The notes: generated from the letters alone by a model not told the origin. Shown: positions 52,461-62,190, counted from the first letter of the stretch. The stretch: 64,000 nucleotides of DNA from Bradyrhizobium sp. AUGA SZCCT0283 (GCF_018130385.1 NZ_JAFCLU010000001.1:186001-250000), one strand, 5' to 3'. Program-made: numbers and translations.

Positions 52461-53303
52461 TTACCCCGCCCCCTGATCGAACGCCTTCTTCAGCGTGACA
52501 TAGCCCTGCTGCTGCTGGCTCCAGTTGCGGCCGCCGGTCATGGCGCCGTCGACCACCAGGTCGTGGCCGTTGATGAAGGAGGATTCGTCGCTCGCCAGAA
52601 ACACCGCGGCAAGCGCGATATCCTCCGGCAGGCCGGCGCGCGGTATCGGCTGGGCCGATTTGTAGACCTCGCGCATGACAGAAGGGGTCTTTTCGGCAGC
52701 CTCCACCGACAGGCCCAGCGCCTTGCCGAAAATGCCTGTCGCGATCGCGCCAGGCGAAATCGAATTCACCCGGATGTTGGCTTCGCCGAGTTCCATTGCC
52801 ACGCATTTGGTGAGATGGATGACGGCGGCCTTCGCCGCGCTATAAACCATCGATGACGAAAAGCCGGCCAGGCGGCCGGCGATGCTGCCATTGTTGATGA
52901 TGCTGCCGGAACCCTGCTTCCGCATATGGGGCGCCGCATGTTTCATGCCGAGCATCACGCTGCGCACCAGCGTCGCCATCGCGGCGTCGAAACGCTCGAC
53001 TTCGAGGCCTTCGATGCCGCCGGTTTGCGCCGGGCCGCCGGCATTGTTGAACAGGCAATCGATGCGGCCGAATTTCTCCACCGAAAGGGCGATCAGCGCC
53101 TTCATCTGCTCCTCCACCGTGACATCGGTCTGGCGAAAGATGCAAGTAGCGCCGAGCTTCGCGGCCAGCGCCTCGCCCTCCGGCGCGCGGCGCCCGGCGA
53201 TCACGATTTTTGCGCCTTCGGCGATGAATAGTTCCGCGGTGTGCAATCCGATGCCACTCGTCGCACCGGTGATGACCGCGACCTTGCCGTCCAGCCGTCC
53301 CAT
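52461..53303 (-). CDS. Short-chain dehydrogenase/reductase (SDR)
   Basis: The product is 280 residues from the ATG at 53303, where VMGRLDGKVAVITGATSGIG begins; the open frame reaches 53414. It has the classical SDR TGxxxGIG cofactor motif (TGATSGIG), NNAGG, the catalytic Tyr-x-x-x-Lys in VYSAAKAAV and NSISPGAIATGIFGKALG. It is cytoplasmic, with unknown substrate. It forms a likely two-gene operon with the cupin gene. Confidence 0.93.
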   Translation of the reverse strand: MGRLDGKVAVITGATSGIGLHTAELFIAEGAKIVIAGRRAPEGEALAAKLGATCIFRQTDVTVEEQMKALIALSVEKFGRIDCLFNNAGGPAQTGGIEGLEVERFDAAMATLVRSVMLGMKHAAPHMRKQGSGSIINNGSIAGRLAGFSSSMVYSAAKAAVIHLTKCVAMELGEANIRVNSISPGAIATGIFGKALGLSVEAAEKTPSVMREVYKSAQPIPRAGLPEDIALAAVFLASDESSFINGHDLVVDGAMTGGRNWSQQQQGYVTLKKAFDQGAG

Positions 53304-53480
53304 CACGTTACCCCCTACTGATATCGGTTGACGCCAATATTCCCGTCCCTCGCCGACAAGGCAAGCGAGCTTGTTCCATCGCGATCGCCCATCGCTCGGC
53401 CGCTTTGCTGCCATCGGCGGGCCCGAAATCCCCGATTTTCGGTATGCTCGGCCATATTTTGGATTCGCTGATCACGTGAA

Positions 53481-54455
53481 GTGACAATCCCGATGAAGAA
53501 ATTGATCGACGAGTTCAGGCACGGCTGGCAGGGAATTTCCCAGCCCTCGCTGCTTTTTAGCACGGTTTTCGCCGCCGGCTGTCTCGTTTTGTCGACAATC
53601 GCCCGGTGGGGCATAGCCCAGATCCGTCCCGACGTATTCTTTACGCCCTATTTTCCGGCGGTGTTCCTGGCCGCCGCCATCGGCGGCGCCCGGATCGGGA
53701 TCGCGACGGCCATCGCGGGAGGCGCGCTCGGCGTCGCCGTCAATTTCAGTAGCGCTGTTGCCGATTCCGCGCGGCTTGCACTGCTCTTGATGTTCTGGGC
53801 GGTTTGCGGGTTCGCCATCTGGGGCGTCGAGCATTACCGAACGGTCGTCGCGCAACTGCGGGAAAATTCGAAGCGCCTGATCAGGGAAGAGGAATACCGC
53901 AAGCTCCTGGTCGAGGAATTGCAGCACCGGCTCAAGAACAAGACGTCGACGATCCACGCCGTGCTGCACCAGGTCCTGCAGGACCAGCCACAAATCTGGG
54001 GCAGCATCGATCGCCGCCTCCGCGCGCTGTCGGCGACCGACGATTTGATCGCGCGGCTGGACGGCAGCGGCTGCGACATCAAGGATATGCTGCATTCAGA
54101 ACTCGGGCCGTACGGCCATGTCCGGTTCAATCTGAACGGCGATCCACTGTTCCTGCCGGCCAAGCTGGCGGTCAGCCTGGCGCTGATCTTTCACGAACTG
54201 GCCACCAATGCGGGCAAGTATGGCGCGTTTTCGTCGGCGCGCGGGCTGTTGCAGGTGTCGTGGTCGGTGTCGGAGAATCGCCTCAACGTCACCTGGGATG
54301 AGACGGAAGGTCCCGTGGTCGAAAATGTCGGCCCGGCGGGCTTCGGCACCAAACTGTTGCAATCGGCGCTTCGCGCTTTCGACGGCAAGACGGAGATCCG
54401 ATTCCTGAAGACCGGCGTGCATTGCACGATGCAATGCCGGATTCCCGCGAATTAG
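53481..54455 (+). CDS. HWE/HisKA_2-type membrane histidine kinase
   Basis: The product is 324 residues. Three to four hydrophobic helices fill residues 22-115, followed by a short coiled segment and the HisKA_2 motif LVEELQHRLKNKTSTIHAVLHQVLQDQP with phosphoacceptor His149. The HATPase-like domain has LALIFHELATNAGKYGAFSSARGLLQVSWSV and WDETEGP, the WxE of the HWE family. There is no separate sensory domain, so the membrane segment may sense directly (DUF4118-like). Such kinases drive general stress (PhyR) or other phosphorelays in alphaproteobacteria; no PhyR is adjacent. Confidence 0.88.
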   Translation: MTIPMKKLIDEFRHGWQGISQPSLLFSTVFAAGCLVLSTIARWGIAQIRPDVFFTPYFPAVFLAAAIGGARIGIATAIAGGALGVAVNFSSAVADSARLALLLMFWAVCGFAIWGVEHYRTVVAQLRENSKRLIREEEYRKLLVEELQHRLKNKTSTIHAVLHQVLQDQPQIWGSIDRRLRALSATDDLIARLDGSGCDIKDMLHSELGPYGHVRFNLNGDPLFLPAKLAVSLALIFHELATNAGKYGAFSSARGLLQVSWSVSENRLNVTWDETEGPVVENVGPAGFGTKLLQSALRAFDGKTEIRFLKTGVHCTMQCRIPAN

Positions 54456-54674
54456 AGCGTCTTCCAGCGAAGTCCCGACGCAGAATCTCCGTCGCGCTCC
54501 CTAAAATACGTGAAACGACATCGGCCTTGCATGCGGCCCTCTCCGTCCGCGTTGACATTCTGTTAATGACGATCAAGTCCAATGCCACTGGAAATCGCCG
54601 ACTTCTACGGTTGTTACGGTTTTTCGCAGTTCCGCTTAACCAATGCTACAAGGGACTTTGCCAAGCTCCGTGGC

Positions 54675-56450
54675 ATGCATAGTCCCAACAAGCGCGACTT
54701 TCAGACGGCGGCGACGCAAGCCGGTGATGAAAGCATATTTGAATCCGAATTAAACATCCTGCGGGATGTCTTCAGGTTGCTTCCGGCCAGCGTGACGGTT
54801 CAGGACGAGCACGGCGAGTTCGTGCTGATGAACGATGCCGCGACGGCCCTGCTGGAGGCGGCCGCCGCGGCGGCGTCGGCCTCGCAACTGAGCGATCGCC
54901 GCGAAACCTGCCTCGAATTACTGCGTGCCGGCCGCCCGGCCGTGCTGGAAGAGGCCATTTCCGGCGGTCCGGCCAAGCAGGTGTTTCTCACCTCGCACCG
55001 GCCCGTCCAGGTCGCCGGGCGCAATCTGCTGATCTCAAGCTCGACCGACATCACCGAACAGAAGTCGTTCGAGGATCACCTGTTCCGCTCCGCCTATTAC
55101 GATGAGCTGACCGGCCTGCCGACGCGGCGCGTGATCGAGCATCGCGTCAACAGTCTTCTGAAATACGACAATGGACAGGGCCGCTTCGCGCTGGCGTTTC
55201 TCGACATCGACAATTTCAAGCACATCAACGACTATTACGGACATGCGGTCGGCGACGCGCTGCTGGCGGAGATGGCCAAGCGGCTGGGGCTGGACCTGCG
55301 CGAATCCGACATCCTGTCGCGGATCAGCGGCGACGAGTTCGTGCTGCTGCTCAACCCGATCCAGAGCGACGCCGAGGTCGAAGAGTACATTCACTTCATC
55401 TTGCAGCGGCTGAAGGCGCCGTTCTTCATCGACCAATCCGAGATATTCGCCTCGACCTCGATCGGCGTCAGTCTCTATCCCGAGCACGGGCGCAGCTACG
55501 AGGTGCTGCGCCAGAACGCCGACATCGCGATGTACCGCGTCAAGAACGGCAGCAAGGGCGCCGCGGCGTTCTTCGATGCCAGCATGGAGCGCGAGGCGCT
55601 GGCGCGGATGAAGATCGAGCAATCGCTGCGGCTGGCTATCCTGGAAAAGCGCTTTTGCTGCGCCTTCCAGCCCAAGGTCGATATCCGAACCCAGGAGATC
55701 ATGGGCGTCGAGGCGCTGGTGCGCCTGCGCGACGATGAAGGCGTGATTCAGGCCCCCAGCACCTTCATCAACCTTGCCACCGAACTGGGCCTGATCGACG
55801 AACTCACTCATCTGGTGCTGGCGGAGATCGTCAAGTCGATCGACCTGATCAACGAAACCTTCGGCCCCGATACCACGATCAGCATGAATGTCGCAGCCAA
55901 GCAGGCCGGCAAACCCGAATTCATGCGACCGTTCGCCCAGGCTATCGAGGCCACCGGATTTCCAACGCGTTTCATGATCGAGGTGACGGAAGACGCCTTC
56001 GTCACCAAGACGCATTTCCAGGACGAGATCCTGCCGATCTTCCGCAAGCTCGGCGTCAAGATCTCGATCGACGATTTCGGCATCGGCTATTCGTCGCTGT
56101 CGGCGTTGGCCGACATCACCGCCGACGAGATCAAGATCGATCGCTCCTTCATCACCGACATCCATAAGCGTCCGCGCAGCCAGGGCATCCTGCGGGCGAT
56201 CGAGTCCTTGAGCGAAGCGCTCGGCATGACCGTGATCGCCGAAGGGCTCGAAAGCTTCGAGGAACTGGCCTATCTGCAGGCCGCGACCAAGATCCGTTAC
56301 GCCCAGGGCTATTACTTCTCGAGGCCGACTTTCCTGGAAGACCTCAAGCTGGCGACTCCGCGCGCCAGCGAGGCGCGCGCCAGCCTGGCCAGCCGGCCGG
56401 CACAGGAAAACCGTCCCACCTATTCGCGCGCCGGCGGTTATCGCCGCTGA
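54675..56450 (+). CDS. PAS-GGDEF-EAL c-di-GMP enzyme
   Basis: The product is 591 residues from the ATG at 54675; the open frame extends to 54582. Domains in order are a short PAS (about 25-125), a GGDEF domain (about 130-300) with active-site loop degenerate to SGDEF (218-222) in SRISGDEFVLLL, and an EAL domain (about 310-570) with EALVRL, MNVAAKQ, DDFGIGYSSLSAL, IKIDRSFI and AEGLES. No transmembrane segment is present. The SGDEF variant can keep or lose activity, so the protein may mainly degrade c-di-GMP through EAL. The coding frame begins 219 bp after the HWE kinase gene. Confidence 0.93.
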   Translation: MHSPNKRDFQTAATQAGDESIFESELNILRDVFRLLPASVTVQDEHGEFVLMNDAATALLEAAAAAASASQLSDRRETCLELLRAGRPAVLEEAISGGPAKQVFLTSHRPVQVAGRNLLISSSTDITEQKSFEDHLFRSAYYDELTGLPTRRVIEHRVNSLLKYDNGQGRFALAFLDIDNFKHINDYYGHAVGDALLAEMAKRLGLDLRESDILSRISGDEFVLLLNPIQSDAEVEEYIHFILQRLKAPFFIDQSEIFASTSIGVSLYPEHGRSYEVLRQNADIAMYRVKNGSKGAAAFFDASMEREALARMKIEQSLRLAILEKRFCCAFQPKVDIRTQEIMGVEALVRLRDDEGVIQAPSTFINLATELGLIDELTHLVLAEIVKSIDLINETFGPDTTISMNVAAKQAGKPEFMRPFAQAIEATGFPTRFMIEVTEDAFVTKTHFQDEILPIFRKLGVKISIDDFGIGYSSLSALADITADEIKIDRSFITDIHKRPRSQGILRAIESLSEALGMTVIAEGLESFEELAYLQAATKIRYAQGYYFSRPTFLEDLKLATPRASEARASLASRPAQENRPTYSRAGGYRR

Positions 56451-56555
56451 GGGGGTGAGCCGCTTGCCGCGGACGGGCGCTTCATTTCCACCGACAGAAT
56501 GCCAGAAGCAGTCGAATACCGCTTCTTCACGCGATCGCGCCCGAAGGACACGCGA

Positions 56556-56570
56556 TTAAGCCTTAGGTAA
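56556..56570 (+). promoter_or_regulatory. Candidate CtrA-like box, TTAA-N7-GTAA
   Basis: TTAAGCCTTAGGTAACC, 63-77 bp before the start at 56633, has the same TTAA-N7-GTAA shape as the array at 23693-23718. With one substitution in the second half-site it is a weak match to the CtrA consensus. Confidence 0.35.
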
Positions 56571-56632
56571 CCGGATTTCCTAACGGCTTATGGCATTTGC
56601 CCATCGTATGCATGTTCCCGGGAGAAGGGAGA

Positions 56633-59600
56633 ATGCGCGGTCTGTTCCAGCACCTGCACGGCATGAAGGCCCGAACCGCAGCCACCGGGCGGCACCTTGC
56701 CGCGACCATCCGGGGCCCGGTGTTGTGGCTGACCCTTTGCGGCGGTCTGCTGGTCGCGGCGATTTTCGTCGGCACCATCATTATGACCGGTGAATTCCGC
56801 GAGCGCGCGCTTCTCAACAGCGAACGCGAGCTGGAGAATACCGTCCTCCTGCTTGCCCGTCACTTCGACCAGCAGTTCGAGGACTCCGACACGCTCGCCG
56901 AAGACGTGATCTCCCGGCTGCAAATTTCCGGCATCGCCTCGGAGAAGGAATTCCGGAAACATGCTGCGAGCTCCAAAGCACACGAGATCCTGAGATCCAA
57001 GGCGGGCGTCCTTTCCTATCTCGGCGACATCTCGATCTTCGATTCCAATGGCGACATGATCAGCTGGTCGGGGCCGCTGCCGGCGCCACCCCTCAACATT
57101 TCCGAGCGGGCCTACTTCAAGAGCTTCAAATTCGATTCGCGATCGCCGTCCATCCTGACCGAGTCGGTTCGCAGCTATCTCACCGGCAATCTGAATTCCG
57201 TCATCGCCCACCGATTGCGCGGCGAAGACGGCATCTTCCTCGGCGTGATGACGCGGCGCATCAACCCCGCCAACTACGAAAAATTCTTCGCTTCCGTGGC
57301 ACTCGGAACGGGCGCCGCCATCTCGATGTTTCATGCCGACGGCACCCTGCTGGCGCGCTATCCGCGGGTCGACGACCTGATCGGCCAAAATTTCGCGAAG
57401 GCGCCGCTGCTGCAGCGGGTCCGGGAGCGGGGCGCCCAGCAGACGCTGCGCGTACAAAGCCCGATCGACCAGACGGCCAGGCTGGGATCTGCGGCTCCGC
57501 TCGCGCATTATTCGGGCGTGGTGGTCGCGACCAACACGGTTGCCGCGGCGCTCGCCGACTGGCGCGAACAAACCCGGTTGCTCGTCATCGCGGCGACGCT
57601 AGCTGCGGCAGTGATCGCCTTGATCCTGTTCCTGATCATCAGGCAGATAACCCGGCAAAGCCGTGAAGCGCAGCAACGGCTGGAAGCGGAACGAAGCCGA
57701 CTCGACACCGCGCTGAACAACATGATCCAGGGACTGGTGACGTTCGACGCCTCGGCGCGCCTCGTCACCTTCAACCGGCGCTATATCGAAATGCACGACC
57801 TGTCGACCGACATCGTGAAGCCGGGCTGCCACTTCCGCGACCTGATGCAGCATCGCAAGGACAACGGATCGTTCGACGGCGACGTCGACGCGTTCTGCTC
57901 CCTTGTCATGCGAAACGTCGCGCGCGGTCAGGTCACCCACAGCGTCATGCAGTGCCAGGACGGACGCGCCTTCCTCGCCGTCAGCAGACCGCTCGCGGAC
58001 GGCGGCTGGGTCGCCACCATGGAAGACATCACCGAGCGGCTTAATCTCGAGCAGGAGCGCGACCGCAACTACGCCTTCCTGAGTCAGATCATCGATCATA
58101 TCCCCTCGCAGATCACCGTAAAGGACGTGCACGACCGGCGCTATTTGCTGGTCAACCGCGTGGCGGAAGCCCAGTTCGGCATTTCGCGCGACCTGATCAT
58201 CGGCAAGACGGCGCACGACATCTTTCCAAAAGCCGCCGCCGAGCTCATCGCGGCCGATGAGGAGAAGACGCTGCAATCTCCCGACGGCCTGTTCAAGGAC
58301 GAGCACGTCTGGGAAACCCAGGCGATGGGCCCTCGCTACATCACCTCCAGGCGGCTCGGAATCCGCAATGCGGCGGGTCAGGCGCGCTACATCATCAACG
58401 TCGTCGACGACGTTACCGAGCGCCGGCTTGCCAACGAGAAGATCGCGCATCTGGCGCATTACGACGCGCTGACCGACCTTCCGAACCGGGTGCTGTTCCG
58501 CGAGCAGATCGAGCGTGAGCTTCGCAAGGCCGTCAGCGGCCAGCAGTTCGCGCTGCTCTATATCGATATCGACGAATTCAAGGGCATCAACGACTCGCTT
58601 GGACACCATGTCGGCGATGAACTCTTGAAGGCGGTCGCGGCCAGCCTCAAGGATTGCACCAAGCCGGGCGATCTCATCGCCCGCCTCGGCGGCGACGAAT
58701 TTGCGGTGATTCAGACCGCGGTCGGCGGCCGCGCCGAGGTCGAGGAATTCGTGACCCGTATCTACGCGCGGATACGCCGGCCTTACCAATGCCTCGGACA
58801 TCATCTTTCGACCGACGCCAGCATCGGCATCGCGCTCGCACCGGAGGACGGCACCGAACTCGACCAGTTGATCAAGCACGCCGACCTCGCGATGTACGCC
58901 GCCAAGGCCGAGGGACGCCGGATCCATCGCTTCTTCGAGCCTGCCATGGACGCTCGCGCCAAGGCGCGGCTCACCATGGAGCAGGATCTGCGGCAGGCGC
59001 TGGCCGATGGCGCCTTCGAAATCCATTATCAGCCGTTGCTCGATCTCGCGAGCGGCGAGGTGACGGGCTGCGAGGCGCTCTTGCGCTGGCGTCATCCCGA
59101 ACACGGCATGATCTCGCCGGCGGAATTCATTCCGGTCGCCGAGGACACCGGCCTGATCAACGAACTCGGCGACTGGGTCATGCAAACCGCCTGCACCGAG
59201 GCGGCCGGCTGGCCGTCCCGGGTCAGGCTCGCCGTCAACGTTTCTCCGATCCAGTTGAAGTCGCATACGCTGGCGCTGCGGATCACCGGCGCGCTTGCCG
59301 CCTCCGGTCTGCCGCCCGACCGGCTCGAGATCGAAATCACCGAGGCGGTGCTGATCCATGACGACGAAACCGCGCTTGAAATCCTGCATCAGCTCCGCGC
59401 CATCGGCGTGCGCATCGCGCTCGACGATTTCGGCACCGGCTTTTCCTCGTTGAGCTATCTGAAGCGGTTCCCGTTCGACAAGATCAAGATCGACCGCTGC
59501 TTCGTCAGCGACATCGAGGTCGACGGCTCGGCCGCGATCGTGCAGGCGGTGGTGAACATCGCAGCAGCCCGCCACATGACAACGACCGCGGAAGGCGTCG

Positions 59601-59740
59601 AGACCGAACAGCAGCGCGAGATGCTGCGGCAGCTCGGCTGCACCCAGATGCAGGGATATCTGTTCAGCGCGCCGAAGCCGGCGGCCGAGGCGAGGCGATT
59701 GCTGGGCGCGCGGTTGGAGACGGCGGCGGCCGTGGCCTGA
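56633..59740 (+). CDS. dCACHE-PAS-PAS-GGDEF-EAL c-di-GMP enzyme
   Basis: The product is 1035 residues from the ATG at 56633 (AGGGAGA just upstream); the frame extends back 12 codons. Domains in order: TM (about 28-50), extracytoplasmic PDC/dCACHE sensor (about 52-315) with FDSNGDMISWSGPLPAPPLNISERAYFKSF, second TM (about 318-340), PAS (about 350-470) with LNNMIQGLVTFDASARLVTFNRRY, PAS (about 480-605), GGDEF (about 610-780) with intact LGGDEF (686-690), and EAL (about 790-1030) with the EAL motif at 814-816, DDFGTGFSSL and AEGVE. Both catalytic motifs look competent. It links an external signal to c-di-GMP and so to motility or biofilm. Its gene follows the shorter GGDEF-EAL gene on the same strand. 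Confidence 0.95.
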   Translation: MRGLFQHLHGMKARTAATGRHLAATIRGPVLWLTLCGGLLVAAIFVGTIIMTGEFRERALLNSERELENTVLLLARHFDQQFEDSDTLAEDVISRLQISGIASEKEFRKHAASSKAHEILRSKAGVLSYLGDISIFDSNGDMISWSGPLPAPPLNISERAYFKSFKFDSRSPSILTESVRSYLTGNLNSVIAHRLRGEDGIFLGVMTRRINPANYEKFFASVALGTGAAISMFHADGTLLARYPRVDDLIGQNFAKAPLLQRVRERGAQQTLRVQSPIDQTARLGSAAPLAHYSGVVVATNTVAAALADWREQTRLLVIAATLAAAVIALILFLIIRQITRQSREAQQRLEAERSRLDTALNNMIQGLVTFDASARLVTFNRRYIEMHDLSTDIVKPGCHFRDLMQHRKDNGSFDGDVDAFCSLVMRNVARGQVTHSVMQCQDGRAFLAVSRPLADGGWVATMEDITERLNLEQERDRNYAFLSQIIDHIPSQITVKDVHDRRYLLVNRVAEAQFGISRDLIIGKTAHDIFPKAAAELIAADEEKTLQSPDGLFKDEHVWETQAMGPRYITSRRLGIRNAAGQARYIINVVDDVTERRLANEKIAHLAHYDALTDLPNRVLFREQIERELRKAVSGQQFALLYIDIDEFKGINDSLGHHVGDELLKAVAASLKDCTKPGDLIARLGGDEFAVIQTAVGGRAEVEEFVTRIYARIRRPYQCLGHHLSTDASIGIALAPEDGTELDQLIKHADLAMYAAKAEGRRIHRFFEPAMDARAKARLTMEQDLRQALADGAFEIHYQPLLDLASGEVTGCEALLRWRHPEHGMISPAEFIPVAEDTGLINELGDWVMQTACTEAAGWPSRVRLAVNVSPIQLKSHTLALRITGALAASGLPPDRLEIEITEAVLIHDDETALEILHQLRAIGVRIALDDFGTGFSSLSYLKRFPFDKIKIDRCFVSDIEVDGSAAIVQAVVNIAAARHMTTTAEGVETEQQREMLRQLGCTQMQGYLFSAPKPAAEARRLLGARLETAAAVA

Positions 59741-59795
59741 CGAGCCCAACGGTTCGCCTGCACGAGATATCGCCGCTGCCGCCCGTTTCCATCGC

Positions 59796-60359
59796 TCACA
59801 GCGGCCGCTTGCGTCCGGTCCACATCGCCTTCACCAGATTCTCGCGATGAAGGAAGCTCGAGAGCGCTACGCCAAGCACGTGCAGACCGGCCAGCGCCAG
59901 GGTGCCATAGGCAAGCGCCTCGTGAAGCTTCTCGATCCATTTGGCGCCCCAATAGGCATCGGTCGTCATCATGTAACCGGTGATGGCGGTTCCCATCAAT
60001 GCGGCGAGCAGTGCAACGATCATCGCACCGCCTGCGGGGTTGTGGCCGAGATAGCGCGGCGCCCTGAGATTCCCGACATCCCGAATGTAGGCGAACACCT
60101 CGCGCGGCGATCTGACGAAGCTTGCGAACCGCGCATTGCGCGGGCCGATGACACCCCAGATCAGCCGAAGCCCCAGCAGAATTGCGATGCCGTAGCCGGC
60201 GGCGATATGCACGCGCTCGACCTCGTCGCCGGTCGCAAGGGCGATGACGAAGAGTGTCACCAATGTCCAGTGGAATACCCGTACAAACGGATCCCACGCT
60301 CTTACCGTTGCCGGCGGCGACGCGCCGCCGGCTGCGATCCCATTCTGTGTGACTGTCAT
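59796..60359 (-). CDS. Cytochrome b561 family protein
   Basis: The product is 187 residues from the ATG at 60359. Four transmembrane helices carry the haem-ligand histidines in RVFHWTLVTLF, VERVHIAAGYGIAILLGLRLIWG, KLHEALAYG and GLHVLGVALSSFLH. It is an inner-membrane dihaem electron carrier. Its tail ends 437 bp downstream of the plus-strand GGDEF-EAL stop's neighbourhood in convergent orientation, and it is transcribed with the PepSY gene on the same strand (10-bp gap). It is probably part of a redox module with that PepSY protein. Confidence 0.9.
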   Translation of the reverse strand: MTVTQNGIAAGGASPPATVRAWDPFVRVFHWTLVTLFVIALATGDEVERVHIAAGYGIAILLGLRLIWGVIGPRNARFASFVRSPREVFAYIRDVGNLRAPRYLGHNPAGGAMIVALLAALMGTAITGYMMTTDAYWGAKWIEKLHEALAYGTLALAGLHVLGVALSSFLHRENLVKAMWTGRKRPL

Positions 60360-60369
60360 GGCTGGCTCA

Positions 60370-60642
60370 CTACAGCTTGCCGACGATGGCGCCTGAGGTC
60401 GGATCGACGAATAGTTCGACCCGGCCGCCGTTCCTGTCGATGGTATAGAGCTCACCGCAAGCGGCCTTGAGCTTTGCTTTTTGAACCTTGTAGCCGAGCG
60501 CCTCGACCTTGGCCTGGAGAGCGTCGAGGGACAGCCACTGATTCTGCGGCGTCGTGGTGCAGGGACGTCCGAGGCTGCCGGCGTTGGCGAGAGTCACGGT
60601 GGAGAGCAGTATCCTGACGGCGAGCAATGCGGTTCTGGTCAT
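60370..60642 (-). CDS. PepSY domain small periplasmic protein
   Basis: The product is 90 residues. A signal peptide (TRTALLAVRILLSTVTLANA) precedes a short mature part with two cysteines (RPCTTTPQ and AACGELY) and a PepSY/DUF4124-like fold (WLSLDALQAKVEALGYKVQKAKLKAACGELYTIDRNGGRVELFVDPTSGAIVGKL). PepSY proteins restrain proteases or sense ligands in the periplasm. The two cysteines could form a disulfide. It lies immediately upstream of the cytochrome b561 gene (10 bp), so the two are probably one operon. Confidence 0.88.
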   Translation of the reverse strand: MTRTALLAVRILLSTVTLANAGSLGRPCTTTPQNQWLSLDALQAKVEALGYKVQKAKLKAACGELYTIDRNGGRVELFVDPTSGAIVGKL

Positions 60643-60778
60643 GGGAATCTCCGTAGCTGGCGCCTGTCCGATGCGGCATTGCGCCGGGGTGGAAGCGGGG
60701 TGAGCGATCCGATGGGGCGCTTTTGATCCATGTCATCGAGCCTCTGGCGTCCCATCGGTAGGTTCATTGCGATGGCGA

Positions 60779-61057
60779 TCAGCGGCGCCAGCCGTGTTCC
60801 CGGCTCTCGTGGTGGCGTTCGTGGTGGCGTTCCTGGGCTTCGTCATGATGTTCGCGGCCGCCATGACGGGCCTCGTGGTGTCCGCGACGAGACCGGTATT
60901 CATGGTGACGCTCGCGGGCGTCATCCTGGTCACGCACGGCAGGCCGGGTCGCCTCGGTAGCGGCTCCCGGCTCGGTCGTGGTGGCATCCCGGGCGTGTGC
61001 CAGCGCTCCGGCGCTGAAGAGGGCGATGAGGGTGCCGAGCATGATTGTCTTGCGCAT
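60779..61057 (-). CDS. His-rich secreted small protein
   Basis: The product is 92 residues from the ATG at 61057, which has AGGAG upstream. A signal peptide (RKTIMLGTLIALFSAGALAHA) is followed by a mature region with about twelve histidines in the last 45 residues, in HH pairs separated by Glu/Arg/Asp (ERHHEYRSRRGHHEARHGGREHHDEAQERHHERHHESREHGWRR). Such low-complexity His/charged tails bind divalent metals. It is divergent from the second PepSY gene. No family is recognised. Confidence 0.7.
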   Translation of the reverse strand: MRKTIMLGTLIALFSAGALAHARDATTTEPGAATEATRPAVRDQDDARERHHEYRSRRGHHEARHGGREHHDEAQERHHERHHESREHGWRR

Positions 61058-61210
61058 AGTGGTTTCTCCTGACTTGCGTCCCGGCCGCCTATCCGGCCAG
61101 CGACGGGACGCACTATCGGAGGACAGCGCTGACAGCGACCTGTTGGCCGATGTCAGCGAATTGTCAGGCGGCCTGTGCCCTTGTGAAATCCGAAAGGATC
61201 TGGTCCAGCC

Positions 61211-61525
61211 ATGCACTTGAACTTGAGAAGGATGGCCATTGGCCTGGTGACGGCACTGGCGGTCGTCGCGGCGGAGGCCCAGGCCGACGATCATCGCGAC
61301 CATGACGTGGCGCGGCAAGCCGTCGAGCGCGGCGAGATCAAGTCGCTCGCGGAAATCCTGCAGGCGGTGCGCGACAAGCTTCCCGGCGAGATCGCGGGCG
61401 TCAAGATCGAACGCGAGGGTGGACGGCTGACCTACGAACTCCGGATCGTCGGCGCCCGAGGGCGTCTTCTCAAGGTTCATGTCGATGCGGCGACCGGCGA
61501 AATCGGTCGCATCCAGGAGAAATAA
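61211..61525 (+). CDS. PepSY domain protein upstream of the PhoP/PhoQ-like pair
   Basis: The product is 104 residues. A signal peptide (ending AQA) precedes a PepSY domain: ARQAVERGEIKSLAEILQAVRDKLPGEIAGVKIEREGGRLTYELRIVGARGRLLKVHVDAATGEIGRIQEK. Its stop overlaps the regulator start (TAATG), so the gene is in one operon with the two-component system. Such proteins often feed back on the linked kinase or are induced by it. Confidence 0.9.
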   Translation: MHLNLRRMAIGLVTALAVVAAEAQADDHRDHDVARQAVERGEIKSLAEILQAVRDKLPGEIAGVKIEREGGRLTYELRIVGARGRLLKVHVDAATGEIGRIQEK

Positions 61526-62190
61526 TGCGCGTACTGCTTGTCGAGGACGACCGCAAGATAGCCGCCGACGTCGAACGCGCGCTGGCGGCTGCGGGCTACG
61601 TGGTCGACCGCGAGAGCAAGGGTGAAGACGCATGGTTTCGCGGCGATACGGAGGACTACGCCGCAATCATCCTTGATCTGGGCCTGCCCGGCATGGACGG
61701 CCTGGCCGTGCTCAAGCGCTGGCGGGCGAGCGGACGAACCACTCCCGTTCTGATCCTGACAGCGCGCGGGAGCTGGAGCGAGCGCGTCGACGGCATCGAT
61801 GCCGGCGCCGACGATTATCTGCCGAAGCCGTTTCAAATGGAGGAGCTGCTGGCGCGGCTGCGGTCGCTGCTGCGCCGCTCAGCCGGCCGGGCCTCCTCGG
61901 TTGTGACGATTGGCGATCTCACCATCGACGAGCGGCAGATGAAAGTCAGTGTCCGCGGCGTCCCGCTCAACCTGTCGGCGCTCGAATATCGTGTCATTGC
62001 CTATTTGATCCACGAGCGCGGACGCGTCGTATCGCAACTTGAACTCAGCGAGAATATCCATGGCACGGCCGACGGCCACGACACCAACGCCATCGAAGTG
62101 CTGATCGGCAGGTTGCGCCGCAAGCTCGGCGTCGATCTGATCGAGACCCGGCGTGGCTTCGGCTACGTGATTCCGGAGCAGGCTGGATGA
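61525..62190 (+). CDS. OmpR/PhoP-family response regulator
   Basis: The product is 221 residues. The receiver (1-118) has MRVLLVEDDRKIAADVERAL, phosphoacceptor in AAIILDLGLPGMDGLAVL and Thr/Lys in LILTARGSWSERVDGIDAGADDYLPKPF. The winged HTH at about 124-219 includes LNLSALEYRVIAYLIHERGRVVSQLELSENIHG and NAIEVLIGRLRRKLGVDLIETRRGFGYVI. It overlaps the PepSY stop and the kinase start. It resembles PhoP of alphaproteobacteria (Mg2+ or acid sensing). Confidence 0.95.
   Translation: MRVLLVEDDRKIAADVERALAAAGYVVDRESKGEDAWFRGDTEDYAAIILDLGLPGMDGLAVLKRWRASGRTTPVLILTARGSWSERVDGIDAGADDYLPKPFQMEELLARLRSLLRRSAGRASSVVTIGDLTIDERQMKVSVRGVPLNLSALEYRVIAYLIHERGRVVSQLELSENIHGTADGHDTNAIEVLIGRLRRKLGVDLIETRRGFGYVIPEQAG

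Noticed and set aside
57599..59749. A 716-codon frame antisense to the long GGDEF-EAL gene
   Set aside because: It is the mirror of a long conserved gene and has an Arg/Asp/Leu-rich composition with no recognisable fold.
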